A stretch of 39,223 nucleotides of DNA from Rhodospirillaceae bacterium (GTDB taxonomy: Bacteria; Pseudomonadota; Alphaproteobacteria; Rhodospirillales; UBA2165): contig NZAK01000141.1 of assembly GCA_002687515.1 (NCBI GenBank), positions 1-39,223 of the forward strand, in the 5' to 3' direction. This document shows positions 16,545 through 23,786 of this stretch, one piece after another. Position numbers and translations under genes: made by a program. The notes under the pieces were generated by a model. That model saw only the letters and a program-made list of their open reading frames with translations. It did no database searches and was not told the origin of the DNA. Numbering within the stretch: the first letter of the stretch is position 1; every line of letters starts with the position of its first letter.

Positions 16545-16551
16545 ACCCTTC

Positions 16552-17454
16552 ATGATCGATAATCTCCTTTTATTTTTTCAGGCGCCGCCATTGGCGCTGC
16601 AAGTGCTTATCGACGGTATTCTGGTCGGCGCTATCCTGGCCATCCCGGCCTATGGCATGGCGCTGGTCTGGGGCGTCATGAACGTCATCAACGTGGCGCA
16701 AGGCGAATTGGTCGTGATGGGCGGTTTCGTTACGCTGGTCCTGTTCGATCTCGGTCTCAATCCGCTGTGGTCGATCCCGGCGGCGGCGGTGGTCATGTAT
16801 GTGGTCGGCTGGCTGTTGTACCGTTTGGTCATTTTCCGCGTCGTCGACCGCGATCTGTTTATTTCCATCCTCGCCACCTTCGGCATCAGCATCCTGTTGC
16901 AGCAATTGCTCAATCAGGTCTTCGGCGCCGACATCCAAACCGCCGATCCGAAGCTGGATTCCTGGACTTTTTTCGGCGACACCATCACCGTCGCCCAAAT
17001 CAAGGTGATTTCATTCGCGCTGGTCATCGTGCTCGGTGTTCTTCTGATCGCGTTCCTGAAAAGATCGAAGCTCGGCCGTGCCATCCGGGCAACGGCGCAA
17101 AACGCCCGCGCCGCCCGCATCATGGGGGTCGATACCGACAAGGTATATGCCAGCACCTTCGCGTTGAATTCCGCCATCTGCGGCGCCGCCGGCGCGCTGG
17201 TCGTGATGACCTGGATCATCCACCCGTTCCTGGGCATCCTTTACACCGTCCGCTCGTTCCTGATCGTTGTGGTTGCCGGCCTCGGCAGCATGGGCGGGGT
17301 GGTCGTTTCGGCGCTTGGCCTCGGCGCGCTTGAAAATTACGCGGGATTTATCCTGGGCGCCGAATTCCAGGTGGCTTTCGTTTACCTGCTCATGGTCGTT
17401 ATCCTGATCCTGCGTAATTTGTACTTGCGCCGGCAGCGTAAGTATCTGGCATGA
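16552..17454 (+). CDS. livH: LivH-type branched-chain amino acid ABC permease
   Basis: A 300-residue inner-membrane permease of the LivH family. It has eight or so hydrophobic segments, with the family stretches LIDGILVGAILAIPAYGMALVWGVMNVINVAQGEL near the N-terminus, the cytoplasmic RSKLGRAIRATAQNARAARIMGVD (the loop that couples to the ATPase) and GLGSMGGVVVSALGLGALE near the C-terminus. It pairs with LivM to form the membrane channel. The ATG has no visible Shine-Dalgarno; the bases upstream belong to the hairpin at 16509-16544, so translation may depend on that structure. Its TGA overlaps the livM ATG by 4 bases. Confidence 0.94.
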   Translation: MIDNLLLFFQAPPLALQVLIDGILVGAILAIPAYGMALVWGVMNVINVAQGELVVMGGFVTLVLFDLGLNPLWSIPAAAVVMYVVGWLLYRLVIFRVVDRDLFISILATFGISILLQQLLNQVFGADIQTADPKLDSWTFFGDTITVAQIKVISFALVIVLGVLLIAFLKRSKLGRAIRATAQNARAARIMGVDTDKVYASTFALNSAICGAAGALVVMTWIIHPFLGILYTVRSFLIVVVAGLGSMGGVVVSALGLGALENYAGFILGAEFQVAFVYLLMVVILILRNLYLRRQRKYLA

Positions 17455-18494
17455 CCGGCGGCAGTAAATGGGTCTGGTTTGCGGTCATCGGCATTGCCGG
17501 GCTGGCCGCGCCGTTCCTGTTCCCGGCCTTCATAACACAGATCGCGGTCGGCTGGCTGATGGTGCTGTTTGCCCTGACCTGGGACACCCAGGGCGGCCAG
17601 ATGAGTTACAATTCGTTCGGCAATGTCCTGTTTTTCGGCATTGGCATGTATATGTGCGTCTCGGTCCAGGTCATGCTGTTTACCGATCTTGGCGAATATA
17701 CCGCCGCCGGCGGCGCCAAGTCCGTTACCTTCACCGCCGATCAGTATGTCACCGGCCTGGTCATCGGCATGATCGCCGGTGCTATCGTCGCGGTCACCGT
17801 CGCCGCCATTATCGGATCTGGAATTTTGGGCCTGCGCGGCCATTATTTTGCCATCGGCACCCTTGGCCTCGGCATCGCGGCGGGCGAGATCGCCGGCGGC
17901 TGGGAATTGATCGGCGCCGGATCGGGCATTTCGACGCCGGTGTTTCCGGACCCGCTGGGCGATCGTTCCTTCTTTTTCTATTTCTTTTTCATGGCGCTTG
18001 CCGTGGTCGCCTTTTTCGTTCTCCGCTGGCTCTATTCGGGCCGCTTCGGGCTCGCCATCAACGCCATCCGCGACGACGAGGACAAGGCCGAATCGATGGG
18101 TCTTGCCACCACCAAGTACAAAACCATGTCCTGGTGCATCAGCGCTTTTTTCCTGGCACTGGCGGGCGGGCCGTTCGGTCTTTTGGTCGGCTTCGTCGAT
18201 CCGCGCGATACGGCATTCGCGGGCATAACCTTCGGCGTCTGGATGGTGTTGATGGCCATCCTCGGCGGCAAGGGAACCATTTGGGGGCCGGTGATTGGCG
18301 CCGTTATCTTCCACATCACCCAGGAGTTGTTTTGGACCTTCCTCCTCGGCTGGCAGCGCGTCGCGCTGGGCGCCTTGATCGTCATTATCGTGGTCTTTTT
18401 CCCGAAGGGCATTTTGGGCTGGTTCCGCGATACTTGGCCCGAACGCTTCGGTCATCGGGTGGAAGAAGCCCCGGCGGAAGGCGGCCGGTCATGA
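17451..18494 (+). CDS. livM: LivM-type branched-chain amino acid ABC permease
   Basis: A 347-residue permease of the LivM family, forming the channel with LivH. It shows many hydrophobic segments and the LivM hallmarks MSYNSFGNVLFFGIGMYM (the SxGxxxFFGIGAY region), LRGHYFAIGTLGLGIAAGEI, and the coupling loop GRFGLAINAIRDDEDKAESMGL, followed by KYKTMSWCISAFFLALAG and WGPVIGAVIF. The segment between about residues 80 and 100 (EYTAAGGAKSVTFTADQ) is a periplasmic insertion of modest size. It overlaps livH and livG by 4 bases each (ATGA junctions), so the subunits should be made in balanced amounts. Confidence 0.94.
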   Translation: MTGGSKWVWFAVIGIAGLAAPFLFPAFITQIAVGWLMVLFALTWDTQGGQMSYNSFGNVLFFGIGMYMCVSVQVMLFTDLGEYTAAGGAKSVTFTADQYVTGLVIGMIAGAIVAVTVAAIIGSGILGLRGHYFAIGTLGLGIAAGEIAGGWELIGAGSGISTPVFPDPLGDRSFFFYFFFMALAVVAFFVLRWLYSGRFGLAINAIRDDEDKAESMGLATTKYKTMSWCISAFFLALAGGPFGLLVGFVDPRDTAFAGITFGVWMVLMAILGGKGTIWGPVIGAVIFHITQELFWTFLLGWQRVALGALIVIIVVFFPKGILGWFRDTWPERFGHRVEEAPAEGGRS

Positions 18495-19237
18495 CCGGGA
18501 CGCTTCTCGAGGTCGAAAATGCGAACAAGGCGTTCGGCGGCGTCATCGCCAACAGCGAAATCAGCATCGCGGTTCCACAAGGCGCCATCATCGGCCTGAT
18601 CGGACCCAACGGGTCGGGCAAAACGACGCTTTTCAATTCCATCGTCGGCTATCATCCGGTTGATTCGGGAAGCATCCGTTTCCAGGGCCAGGAAATTTCA
18701 AAATTGCGCGGCGGGCAGATTGCCAGGCTCGGTATGCTGCGTACATTCCAGCAAACCCGCATCTATGGCGAGATGGACTGCATAAAAAACATGTTGATCA
18801 GCCTTCCGCACCGGGATGAAGGCTGGTTCGCCATGTTTGCGAAATTCCCGCCCGAAGCGATTGAACGCGCGGAATCGATCCTTGAATTTGTCGGGCTCTA
18901 TTCAAAACGAAGGCTGCTTGCCGGCGATTTGTCGTTCGGCCAGCAAAAGCTTTTGGAATTCGCCATGGCCTTGATGAACGAGCCCAAGCTTCTGTTGCTG
19001 GACGAGCCCACCGCCGGCATCAATCCGACGCTGATCAACGGTATTATCGACCGGCTTAAACGGGCGAATTCCGATTTGGGTATTACGCTCCTGGTGATCG
19101 AACACAACATGCGCGTCATCATGAACCTGGCCGAGCATATCTACTGCCTGGCGCACGGGCAGCTGCTTGCCGAGGGCGAACCGGAAAACATCCGCAACGA
19201 CCAGCGCGTCATCGACGCCTATCTGGGGGCGCATTGA
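18491..19237 (+). CDS. livG: LivG-type ABC transporter ATPase
   Basis: A 248-residue ATP-binding subunit, the normal LivG length. Walker A is GPNGSGKT (38-45), the Q-loop region follows (RLGMLRTFQQTRIYGEM), the signature is LSFGQQKL in the LivG style, Walker B is LLLLDEPTAGINP and the switch His is in VIEHNMRVIM. It hydrolyses ATP on the cytoplasmic side to drive import through LivHM. The frame is open upstream through livM, but ATG 18491 overlaps the livM stop and is where homology begins. The stop is immediately adjacent to the livF start (TGATG). Confidence 0.95.
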   Translation: MTGTLLEVENANKAFGGVIANSEISIAVPQGAIIGLIGPNGSGKTTLFNSIVGYHPVDSGSIRFQGQEISKLRGGQIARLGMLRTFQQTRIYGEMDCIKNMLISLPHRDEGWFAMFAKFPPEAIERAESILEFVGLYSKRRLLAGDLSFGQQKLLEFAMALMNEPKLLLLDEPTAGINPTLINGIIDRLKRANSDLGITLLVIEHNMRVIMNLAEHIYCLAHGQLLAEGEPENIRNDQRVIDAYLGAH

Positions 19238-20109
19238 TGAGCGACCAAAGCCTGACAAATGACAAGGGCGTATCGGGCTACGGTTTCGGCGAGGTCGATA
19301 CCGTCATCTCGGTGGATGACGTGGCCCGCGAAGCCGCCCGGCTCGCCGAGGAAGGACCAAAACGCGACGAGCTGAAGAGCCTCGCGGCCGGCGAGGCGCA
19401 TTTGGTCATCGAAGGGCTGGTCGCCGGTTATGGCAAAATGGAGGTTCTGCACGGCCTCGATCTTTATGCCGGCAAGGGCCAGTCGCTATGCCTGATCGGA
19501 CCCAACGGCGCCGGCAAATCGACGATCCTGCATTCGATCTACGGCTTCACCACGATCACCGGCGGCAGCATCAAAATCGGCGATATCGATGTCACCCGGC
19601 TGGGACCGAACGACAAGCTGAAATCGGCCGGCATCGCCTATATCCTGCAGGATAATTCGGTGTTCCCCGACATGACGGTCGAGGAAAACCTGCTGATGGG
19701 CGGTTATCTGATGGACAGCACCGATGCCGCCCAGGAAGCCACGGAGCGGATATTCGAAAAATACGCCAGCCTCCGGGAGCGCCGCGATCAGCGCGCCGGC
19801 ATCCTGTCCGGCGGTGAACGCCGGCTCTTGGAGATATCGCGCGCCCTGATCATGAACCCGGCTGTTCTGTTGGTCGATGAACCCTCCATCGGATTGGAGC
19901 CGCGCTTCATCGACATGGTCTTCGAGATTCTGGACGATCTGCAAAACAACGAAGGCAAATCCATCATCATGGTCGAACAGAACGCCAAAAAAGGCCTCGA
20001 GTTTGCCGATATCGGCTACGTGCTGGTTTCCGGCGTCCTGGCGAAAGCAGGCACCGGCGATGCCATGCTCGCCGATCCCGACGTCGGCCGGCTGTTCCTC
20101 GGCGGCTAA
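19237..20109 (+). CDS. livF: LivF-type ABC transporter ATPase with N-terminal extension
   Basis: A 290-residue ATPase of the LivF family, about 50 residues longer than usual. The ATPase core starts near residue 57 (VIEGLVAGYGKMEVLHGLDL), with Walker A GPNGAGKS at 88-95, the signature LSGGERRLLE, Walker B VLLVDEPSIGLEP and VEQN in place of the switch His, as is normal for LivF. The added N-terminus (MSDQSLTNDKGVSGYGFGEV, then an acidic helix REAARLAEEGPKRDELKSLA) has good coding composition and its ATG overlaps the livG stop, so it is probably translated. An internal TTG at about residue 56, preceded by GGCGAGG, could give a normal-length form. The extension matches no domain I know. Confidence 0.93.
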   Translation: MSDQSLTNDKGVSGYGFGEVDTVISVDDVAREAARLAEEGPKRDELKSLAAGEAHLVIEGLVAGYGKMEVLHGLDLYAGKGQSLCLIGPNGAGKSTILHSIYGFTTITGGSIKIGDIDVTRLGPNDKLKSAGIAYILQDNSVFPDMTVEENLLMGGYLMDSTDAAQEATERIFEKYASLRERRDQRAGILSGGERRLLEISRALIMNPAVLLVDEPSIGLEPRFIDMVFEILDDLQNNEGKSIIMVEQNAKKGLEFADIGYVLVSGVLAKAGTGDAMLADPDVGRLFLGG

Positions 20110-20128
20110 ACAAAGAATCGAATAGCGC

Positions 20129-21355
20129 GTGAACCGGGCCAAAATCAATTTTCTGTTCTTGAACATCGGTCATTTTTTTGACCACCTGTTCGTTTTGATA
20201 TTCGCCACCGCCTCGGCAACCGTCCTGATCACGGATTGGGGCCTGACCTATGCCGAGCTGATCCCCTATGCGACGCCCGGATTTATCGCTTTCGGCGTCT
20301 GCGCAATTCCGGCCGGCTGGCTGGCCGACCGCTGGAGCCGCGAGGGTATGATGTCGGTGTTTTTTGTCGGCATCGGCGCGTCTTCCATTTTGGCCTCCTT
20401 CGCCGGAACGCCGCTGCAGATATCGCTGGGCCTGCTCGCCATCGGCGTTTTTGCCAGCATCTACCACCCGGTCGCCCTGGCCTTGGTGATCGAGGGGCGG
20501 GAGCGCACCGGCGTTCCGCTCGCCGTCAACGGCGTGTTCGGAAATCTGGGCATCGCCAGCGCGGCGTTGCTTACCGGTTTTTTGATCGACGCCACCAGTT
20601 GGCGCACGGCATTCATGCTGCCGGGCGTGATTTCCGTGGCAATCGGATTCGGCTACGCTTTGTTCATCCGCGACAAACACGGACTTTACCCAAGCCGTTC
20701 CTCAAACGAGGCGCCGCGGGACTCTTCCGCCAGCACCCGAGGTTCGGGAGTACGCAAACCTGTAGTCCGCATCTTGTCGGTGATATTCATTTCGACGGCG
20801 ATCGGCGGCCTGATATTCCAAAGCGTCAGCTTTGCGATGCCGAAGATCATCGACGAACGGATGGCCGATTTCGCCTCCAGCGCGACCTTGATCGGCAGGT
20901 ATGCCTTTATCATATTCGCCGTCGCCTCGGTCGGCCAATTGATCATCGGCTATTTGATCGACCGTCATTCCATCCGCACCGTTTTCATTTTCGTCGCCTC
21001 CGGACAGGCCGTTCTGTTTGCCGTTATGCAGCAAATGAACGGCGTCGCCGCGCTCCTGGTGGCGATTGGGTTCATGCTGGTGATTTTCGGGCAATTGCCG
21101 ATCAACGACGTGCTCGTCGGACGCATTTCCCGCCCCGAGTGGCGCAGCCGTGTCTATGCGGCAAGGTACGTGGTGAGTTTCGTGGTGGCGGCGACGGCGA
21201 TCCCGTTCATCGCCTGGATTCATGCCAATTGGGGCTTCGGTAATCTTTTCATGCTGCTCTCCGCCGCGGCCGCCGTAATCTTCGTCTGTGTCCTCATGCT
21301 CCCGGCTTCCGGGTCTCTAATCCGGCTGGCCGCACAGTCTTCGGTGAAACCCTGA
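20129..21355 (+). CDS. MFS transporter, GTG start
   Basis: A 408-residue major facilitator family protein with about 12 hydrophobic helices in two halves. Visible family features are the first helix LNIGHFFDHLFVLIFATASATVL, the loop 2-3 motif GWLADRWSREG (GxLaDRxGRr type), and VFGNLGIASAALLTGFLID in helix 5. A basic cytoplasmic loop lies near residues 185-215 and a second loop 8-9 motif is GYLIDRHS. The start is GTG 20129 with a weak AAGAA upstream; no better start exists before helix 1. It begins 20 bases after livF, so read-through from the liv operon is likely. The substrate is unknown; a metabolite linked to the imported amino compound is one guess. Confidence 0.9.
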   Translation: MNRAKINFLFLNIGHFFDHLFVLIFATASATVLITDWGLTYAELIPYATPGFIAFGVCAIPAGWLADRWSREGMMSVFFVGIGASSILASFAGTPLQISLGLLAIGVFASIYHPVALALVIEGRERTGVPLAVNGVFGNLGIASAALLTGFLIDATSWRTAFMLPGVISVAIGFGYALFIRDKHGLYPSRSSNEAPRDSSASTRGSGVRKPVVRILSVIFISTAIGGLIFQSVSFAMPKIIDERMADFASSATLIGRYAFIIFAVASVGQLIIGYLIDRHSIRTVFIFVASGQAVLFAVMQQMNGVAALLVAIGFMLVIFGQLPINDVLVGRISRPEWRSRVYAARYVVSFVVAATAIPFIAWIHANWGFGNLFMLLSAAAAVIFVCVLMLPASGSLIRLAAQSSVKP

Positions 21356-21360
21356 CAATT

Positions 21361-21389
21361 CGCCGATTGCCTTAACCGGCGCGATTTTT
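21361..21389 (+). terminator. Probable terminator after the liv operon and MFS gene
   Basis: CGCCG (21361-21365) and CGGCG (21377-21381) form a GC-rich stem with an 11-base loop, 5 bases after the MFS stop, followed by CGATTTTT. The T-run supports Rho-independent termination of the operon; the stem is short and the loop large. Confidence 0.5.
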
Positions 21390-21441
21390 GCGTCACCAAG
21401 TTGAAGATGAATCGCACCTGAACTATGTTATCGATAGTCGG

Positions 21442-21834
21442 ATGGCATTCGGTATGAAAGAAATGCGCAAACCCAAGGCTGGCTTGGATTCGAAACGCCG
21501 TTACAGGATGGTGATAGTTACCCTTGCGTTGGCCTTCACGGTGGCCGTGACGGGCGATGCGGTGGCGCAGAAAAGGCCCTGTGGCACCCAGGATGCGCGG
21601 CAATTGAATTCGAATAGCAACCGGCAGGACTGCATGAAATATCAGGACGCGGTTAAGATGCAGACCAGTATCTTGTCCGATCAACAGTCCGAGCGGCGGA
21701 AAAATATCTTGCGCAAGCAGCGCGCCCTATCCAAGAACCGCCAATTTCCGCAGCAGCAACTGCTAGGCAATCAACGCAACCGGATTCGCGCCCTGCAGCA
21801 GCAATCGAAACAGCGCGGCAGGAATCAACGCTAA
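21442..21834 (+). CDS. Small exported basic Gln/Arg-rich protein
   Basis: About 130 residues from ATG 21442. It has a long basic N-region (KPKAGLDSKRRYR), a hydrophobic core (MVIVTLALAFTVAVTGDAVAQ) with a likely cleavage after AVA, and a highly polar mature part of about 85 residues. The mature part is rich in Gln, Arg, Asn and Lys (LRKQRALSKNRQFPQQQLLGNQ, ALQQQSKQRGRNQR), carries two Cys, and looks helical or coiled. It should be periplasmic. The start could also be the in-frame ATGs at 21454 or 21463; none has a strong Shine-Dalgarno. No family was recognised. A role in binding acidic polymers is conceivable from charge alone, but nothing proves it. Confidence 0.6.
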   Translation: MAFGMKEMRKPKAGLDSKRRYRMVIVTLALAFTVAVTGDAVAQKRPCGTQDARQLNSNSNRQDCMKYQDAVKMQTSILSDQQSERRKNILRKQRALSKNRQFPQQQLLGNQRNRIRALQQQSKQRGRNQR

Positions 21835-21919
21835 GCCCGCCGGTCACCTAACGCTTGAATTTACTTCAACGGAATGATCCCATATTCGTTCAATGAACGA
21901 AATGCGGGGATTTTGACTT

Positions 21920-22435
21920 ATGGGTATCAGACGCGTCGTAACCGGACACGATGAGAGCGGCAAGGCAGTTGTCATCTATGATGGCGATGCCCCTAACGTG
22001 AAACGGCCGACCAGCGAAATCGAAAGCACGTTGTTTTGGGTCACCGATAAATCGCCGGCCGATAATTCGGGGGATGAGGATACCGGCAACCGGGATGTGG
22101 GCATCGCACCGGGACCGGGCGGAGCCATTTTCCGGGTCGTCGAATTCGGCCCCGAAGGCGGCGCGGCATCGGAAGACGAGCTGGAGTATTTGTCCAAGGT
22201 CGGCGGCGCCGAGCGGCCCGAAGGCGCTCGCCATCCCGGCATGCACAAGACCAATTCCATCGATTACGCGATCATCATGTCGGGCGAGATTGATATGCTG
22301 TTGGACGACAGCGAAGTGCATGTTAAGGCCGGCGATGTGATTGTCCAACGCGGCACCGTGCATGCCTGGGCCAACCGCGGCAGCGAGCCGTGCAAAATCG
22401 CCTTTATCCTGATCGATGCCGACCCGGTGCCCTAA
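21920..22435 (+). CDS. Cupin domain protein
   Basis: A 171-residue single-domain cupin. The barrel motif region is HKTNSIDYAIIMSGEIDMLL, followed by VKAGDVIVQRGTVHAWANRG, which supplies the second cupin motif (PxxxxHxxxN type, here QRGTVHAWAN). The N-terminal 90 residues include VTGHDESGKAVVIYDG and a gatekeeping TLFWVTD segment seen in a group of cupins near oxidoreductase or catabolic genes. It may bind a metal through His (HK and HAW) and act on, or sense, a small carbonyl compound; catalysis is not proven. GGGGA lies upstream of the ATG. It is 21 bases before the Gfo/Idh/MocA gene and probably cotranscribed with it. Confidence 0.88.
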   Translation: MGIRRVVTGHDESGKAVVIYDGDAPNVKRPTSEIESTLFWVTDKSPADNSGDEDTGNRDVGIAPGPGGAIFRVVEFGPEGGAASEDELEYLSKVGGAERPEGARHPGMHKTNSIDYAIIMSGEIDMLLDDSEVHVKAGDVIVQRGTVHAWANRGSEPCKIAFILIDADPVP

Positions 22436-22456
22436 CCGCCCGACGGGATCGGCCAA

Positions 22457-23455
22457 ATGATCAAGGCTGGCATTGTCGGCATCGGCCGCTGGGGCCAAAT
22501 CCTGGTCCAGTCGGTGCAGGGCAAAAGCAATCATATCCGTTTCACGGCGGGCGCCACCCGGACCCCAAGCAAAGCCGGCGCGTTCGCCGAAAAAAACGAA
22601 CTCGAAATTTGCGATGATTATGCCGAGCTGCTGGCGCGGCCCGATATCGATGCGGTTTTTATCGCCACGCCCCATAGCCAGCACTTCGAACAGATCATCG
22701 CGGCGGCCGCAGCCGGCAAGCATGTCTTTTGCGAAAAGCCGTTCACCATAAAGCCGGGCGACAGCAGCGCCGCCTTGCGGGCATTGGCGGATGCCGGGCT
22801 GAAGGCCGGGGTCGGCTTCAACCGCCGCTTCGCGCCCAATACCATCGAGCTCAAGCACATGCTGGACGCCGGTGAATTGGGCGAACTGGTCCATATCGAG
22901 GCGAATTTTTCCAACGATATGTCGCCATACGCCAAGGCCTGGCGCAACAACGCCGGCGAAAGCCCGGCCGGCGGCATGACTTCGCTGGGCATGCATTGCG
23001 TCGATCTGTTCATTCATTTGTTCGGCCCGATCGAAAGCATCATGGCCAGCAGCCGCCGCATCGCGATGCCGTTCGAAGTAGATGATTCGACAACCATGCT
23101 GATGAATTTCGCCGGCGGCCAGACCGGCTATCTGGGCACCTTCGCTTCGAGCCCGCTAATGTGGCGGGTCCGGGTATTCGGAACCGAAGGCTGGGTAGAA
23201 CTTCGCGACCAGGACCGGATCGAGATATTCGATGCCGACGGCACCGCTGAAAATCGCAGCTGGGACGGATACGCCTACCCTTGCCTGCCCACCGTCGCCG
23301 CCGGAATTGAAGATTTCGCCGTGGCCATAGAAGAGGACCGGCCGGTTTCGATCAGCCCCGCCGACATCCAGCACGGCATCGATGTCCTGGGCGCCATCAT
23401 CGAATCGTCGGCGGCGAATACGTTGGTGAGGATCGATTTCGGGAATCCCGCTTAG
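22457..23455 (+). CDS. Gfo/Idh/MocA family NAD(P)-dependent oxidoreductase
   Basis: A 332-residue oxidoreductase with an N-terminal Rossmann domain (IKAGIVGIGRWGQILVQSV, a GxGxxG motif) and an alpha/beta C-terminal domain. Typical family segments are IDAVFIATPHSQHFEQI and the EKP motif in GKHVFCEKPFTI, whose Lys normally sits in the active site, then GVGFNRRFAP and GGMTSLGMHCVDLFIHLFGPI with His near the active site. Members oxidise or reduce sugar or inositol carbons or related cyclic compounds; the substrate is not evident. It follows the cupin gene by 21 bases, so the two likely work in one pathway. Confidence 0.92.
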   Translation: MIKAGIVGIGRWGQILVQSVQGKSNHIRFTAGATRTPSKAGAFAEKNELEICDDYAELLARPDIDAVFIATPHSQHFEQIIAAAAAGKHVFCEKPFTIKPGDSSAALRALADAGLKAGVGFNRRFAPNTIELKHMLDAGELGELVHIEANFSNDMSPYAKAWRNNAGESPAGGMTSLGMHCVDLFIHLFGPIESIMASSRRIAMPFEVDDSTTMLMNFAGGQTGYLGTFASSPLMWRVRVFGTEGWVELRDQDRIEIFDADGTAENRSWDGYAYPCLPTVAAGIEDFAVAIEEDRPVSISPADIQHGIDVLGAIIESSAANTLVRIDFGNPA

Positions 23456-23705
23456 GTACGGCGCCGAAATGGTGGCGGCGAAGTAGATATTTTCGGATCG
23501 AAACTCATCTTCCTCCCCCTGTCAGATTCCCCAATCCCCCTGCACTGCTCCGATAATCAGTCTTTTAAGACCGGCAAACGAATGTCCGCTTTCGGGGTGC
23601 AAAGCGGACATCAAATTGTAACCGCTGAATGGTCCGCGAATAGCCAAAAGCGGGCATTGGACCGCTGCGATGAGCAAAATCTTCTAATGGAGGTGATATT
23701 TGGGT
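23456..23705 (+). other. Non-coding stretch with palindrome, part of a 317-base gap
   Basis: The interval from the oxidoreductase stop to the receiver gene start at 23773 is 317 bases. It holds the palindrome at 23582-23611, a degenerate partial copy (AAAAGCGGGCATTGG near 23646), and the leader ORF with its Shine-Dalgarno at 23689-23697. A 63-codon frame from 23582 begins inside the palindrome and looks like a by-product of it. No other gene was found. Confidence 0.6.
23582..23611. repeat. Palindromic dispersed-repeat-like element
   Basis: ATGTCCGCTTT (23582-23592) and AAAGCGGACAT (23601-23611) are perfect 11-bp arms around the loop CGGGGTGC. From memory, very similar palindromes are scattered in many alphaproteobacterial genomes, where they produce spurious small ORFs beginning MSAFG; here too the frame reads MSAFGVQSGH. 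A degenerate half (AAAAGCGGGCAT) follows about 35 bases later, and AGCGGACATGG occurs again in the 24700-24875 gap. This suggests decayed copies of a repeat family. Confidence 0.6.
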
Positions 23706-23786
23706 ATGGTCGGAGAGGATTTAGTTGTTGCCCGGGAATTGTCGGATCGCACACTAGGGACTGGAACCACTGATGGCCAGCAATGA
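23706..23786 (+). CDS. Possible 26-residue leader ORF overlapping the receiver gene
   Basis: An ATG at 23706 lies 8 bases after GGAGGTGAT (23689-23697), a near-perfect match to the 16S anti-Shine-Dalgarno. It opens a 26-codon frame starting MVGEDLVVARELSDR and ending at TGA 23784-23786, 14 bases inside the receiver gene that starts at 23773 in another frame. The receiver ATG itself has only a weak site. The arrangement suggests translational coupling: ribosomes loaded at the strong site would end just past the receiver start and could reinitiate. The peptide has no recognised motif and may have no function of its own. Confidence 0.45.
   Translation: MVGEDLVVARELSDRTLGTGTTDGQQ

Noticed and set aside
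17468-18490. Long open frame running through livM into livG in the livG frame
   Set aside because: It overlaps livM fully, is Arg/His-rich and has no homology before ATG 18491, where the LivG sequence begins. It is a high-GC shadow frame.
21890-23017. 375-codon minus-strand frame across the cupin and oxidoreductase genes
   Set aside because: It spans two well-supported plus-strand genes and the gap between them and has no domain signature.
23582-23773. 63-codon ORF starting MSAFG
   Set aside because: Its start lies inside the palindromic repeat and it lacks a Shine-Dalgarno. It is best explained as a by-product of the repeat.
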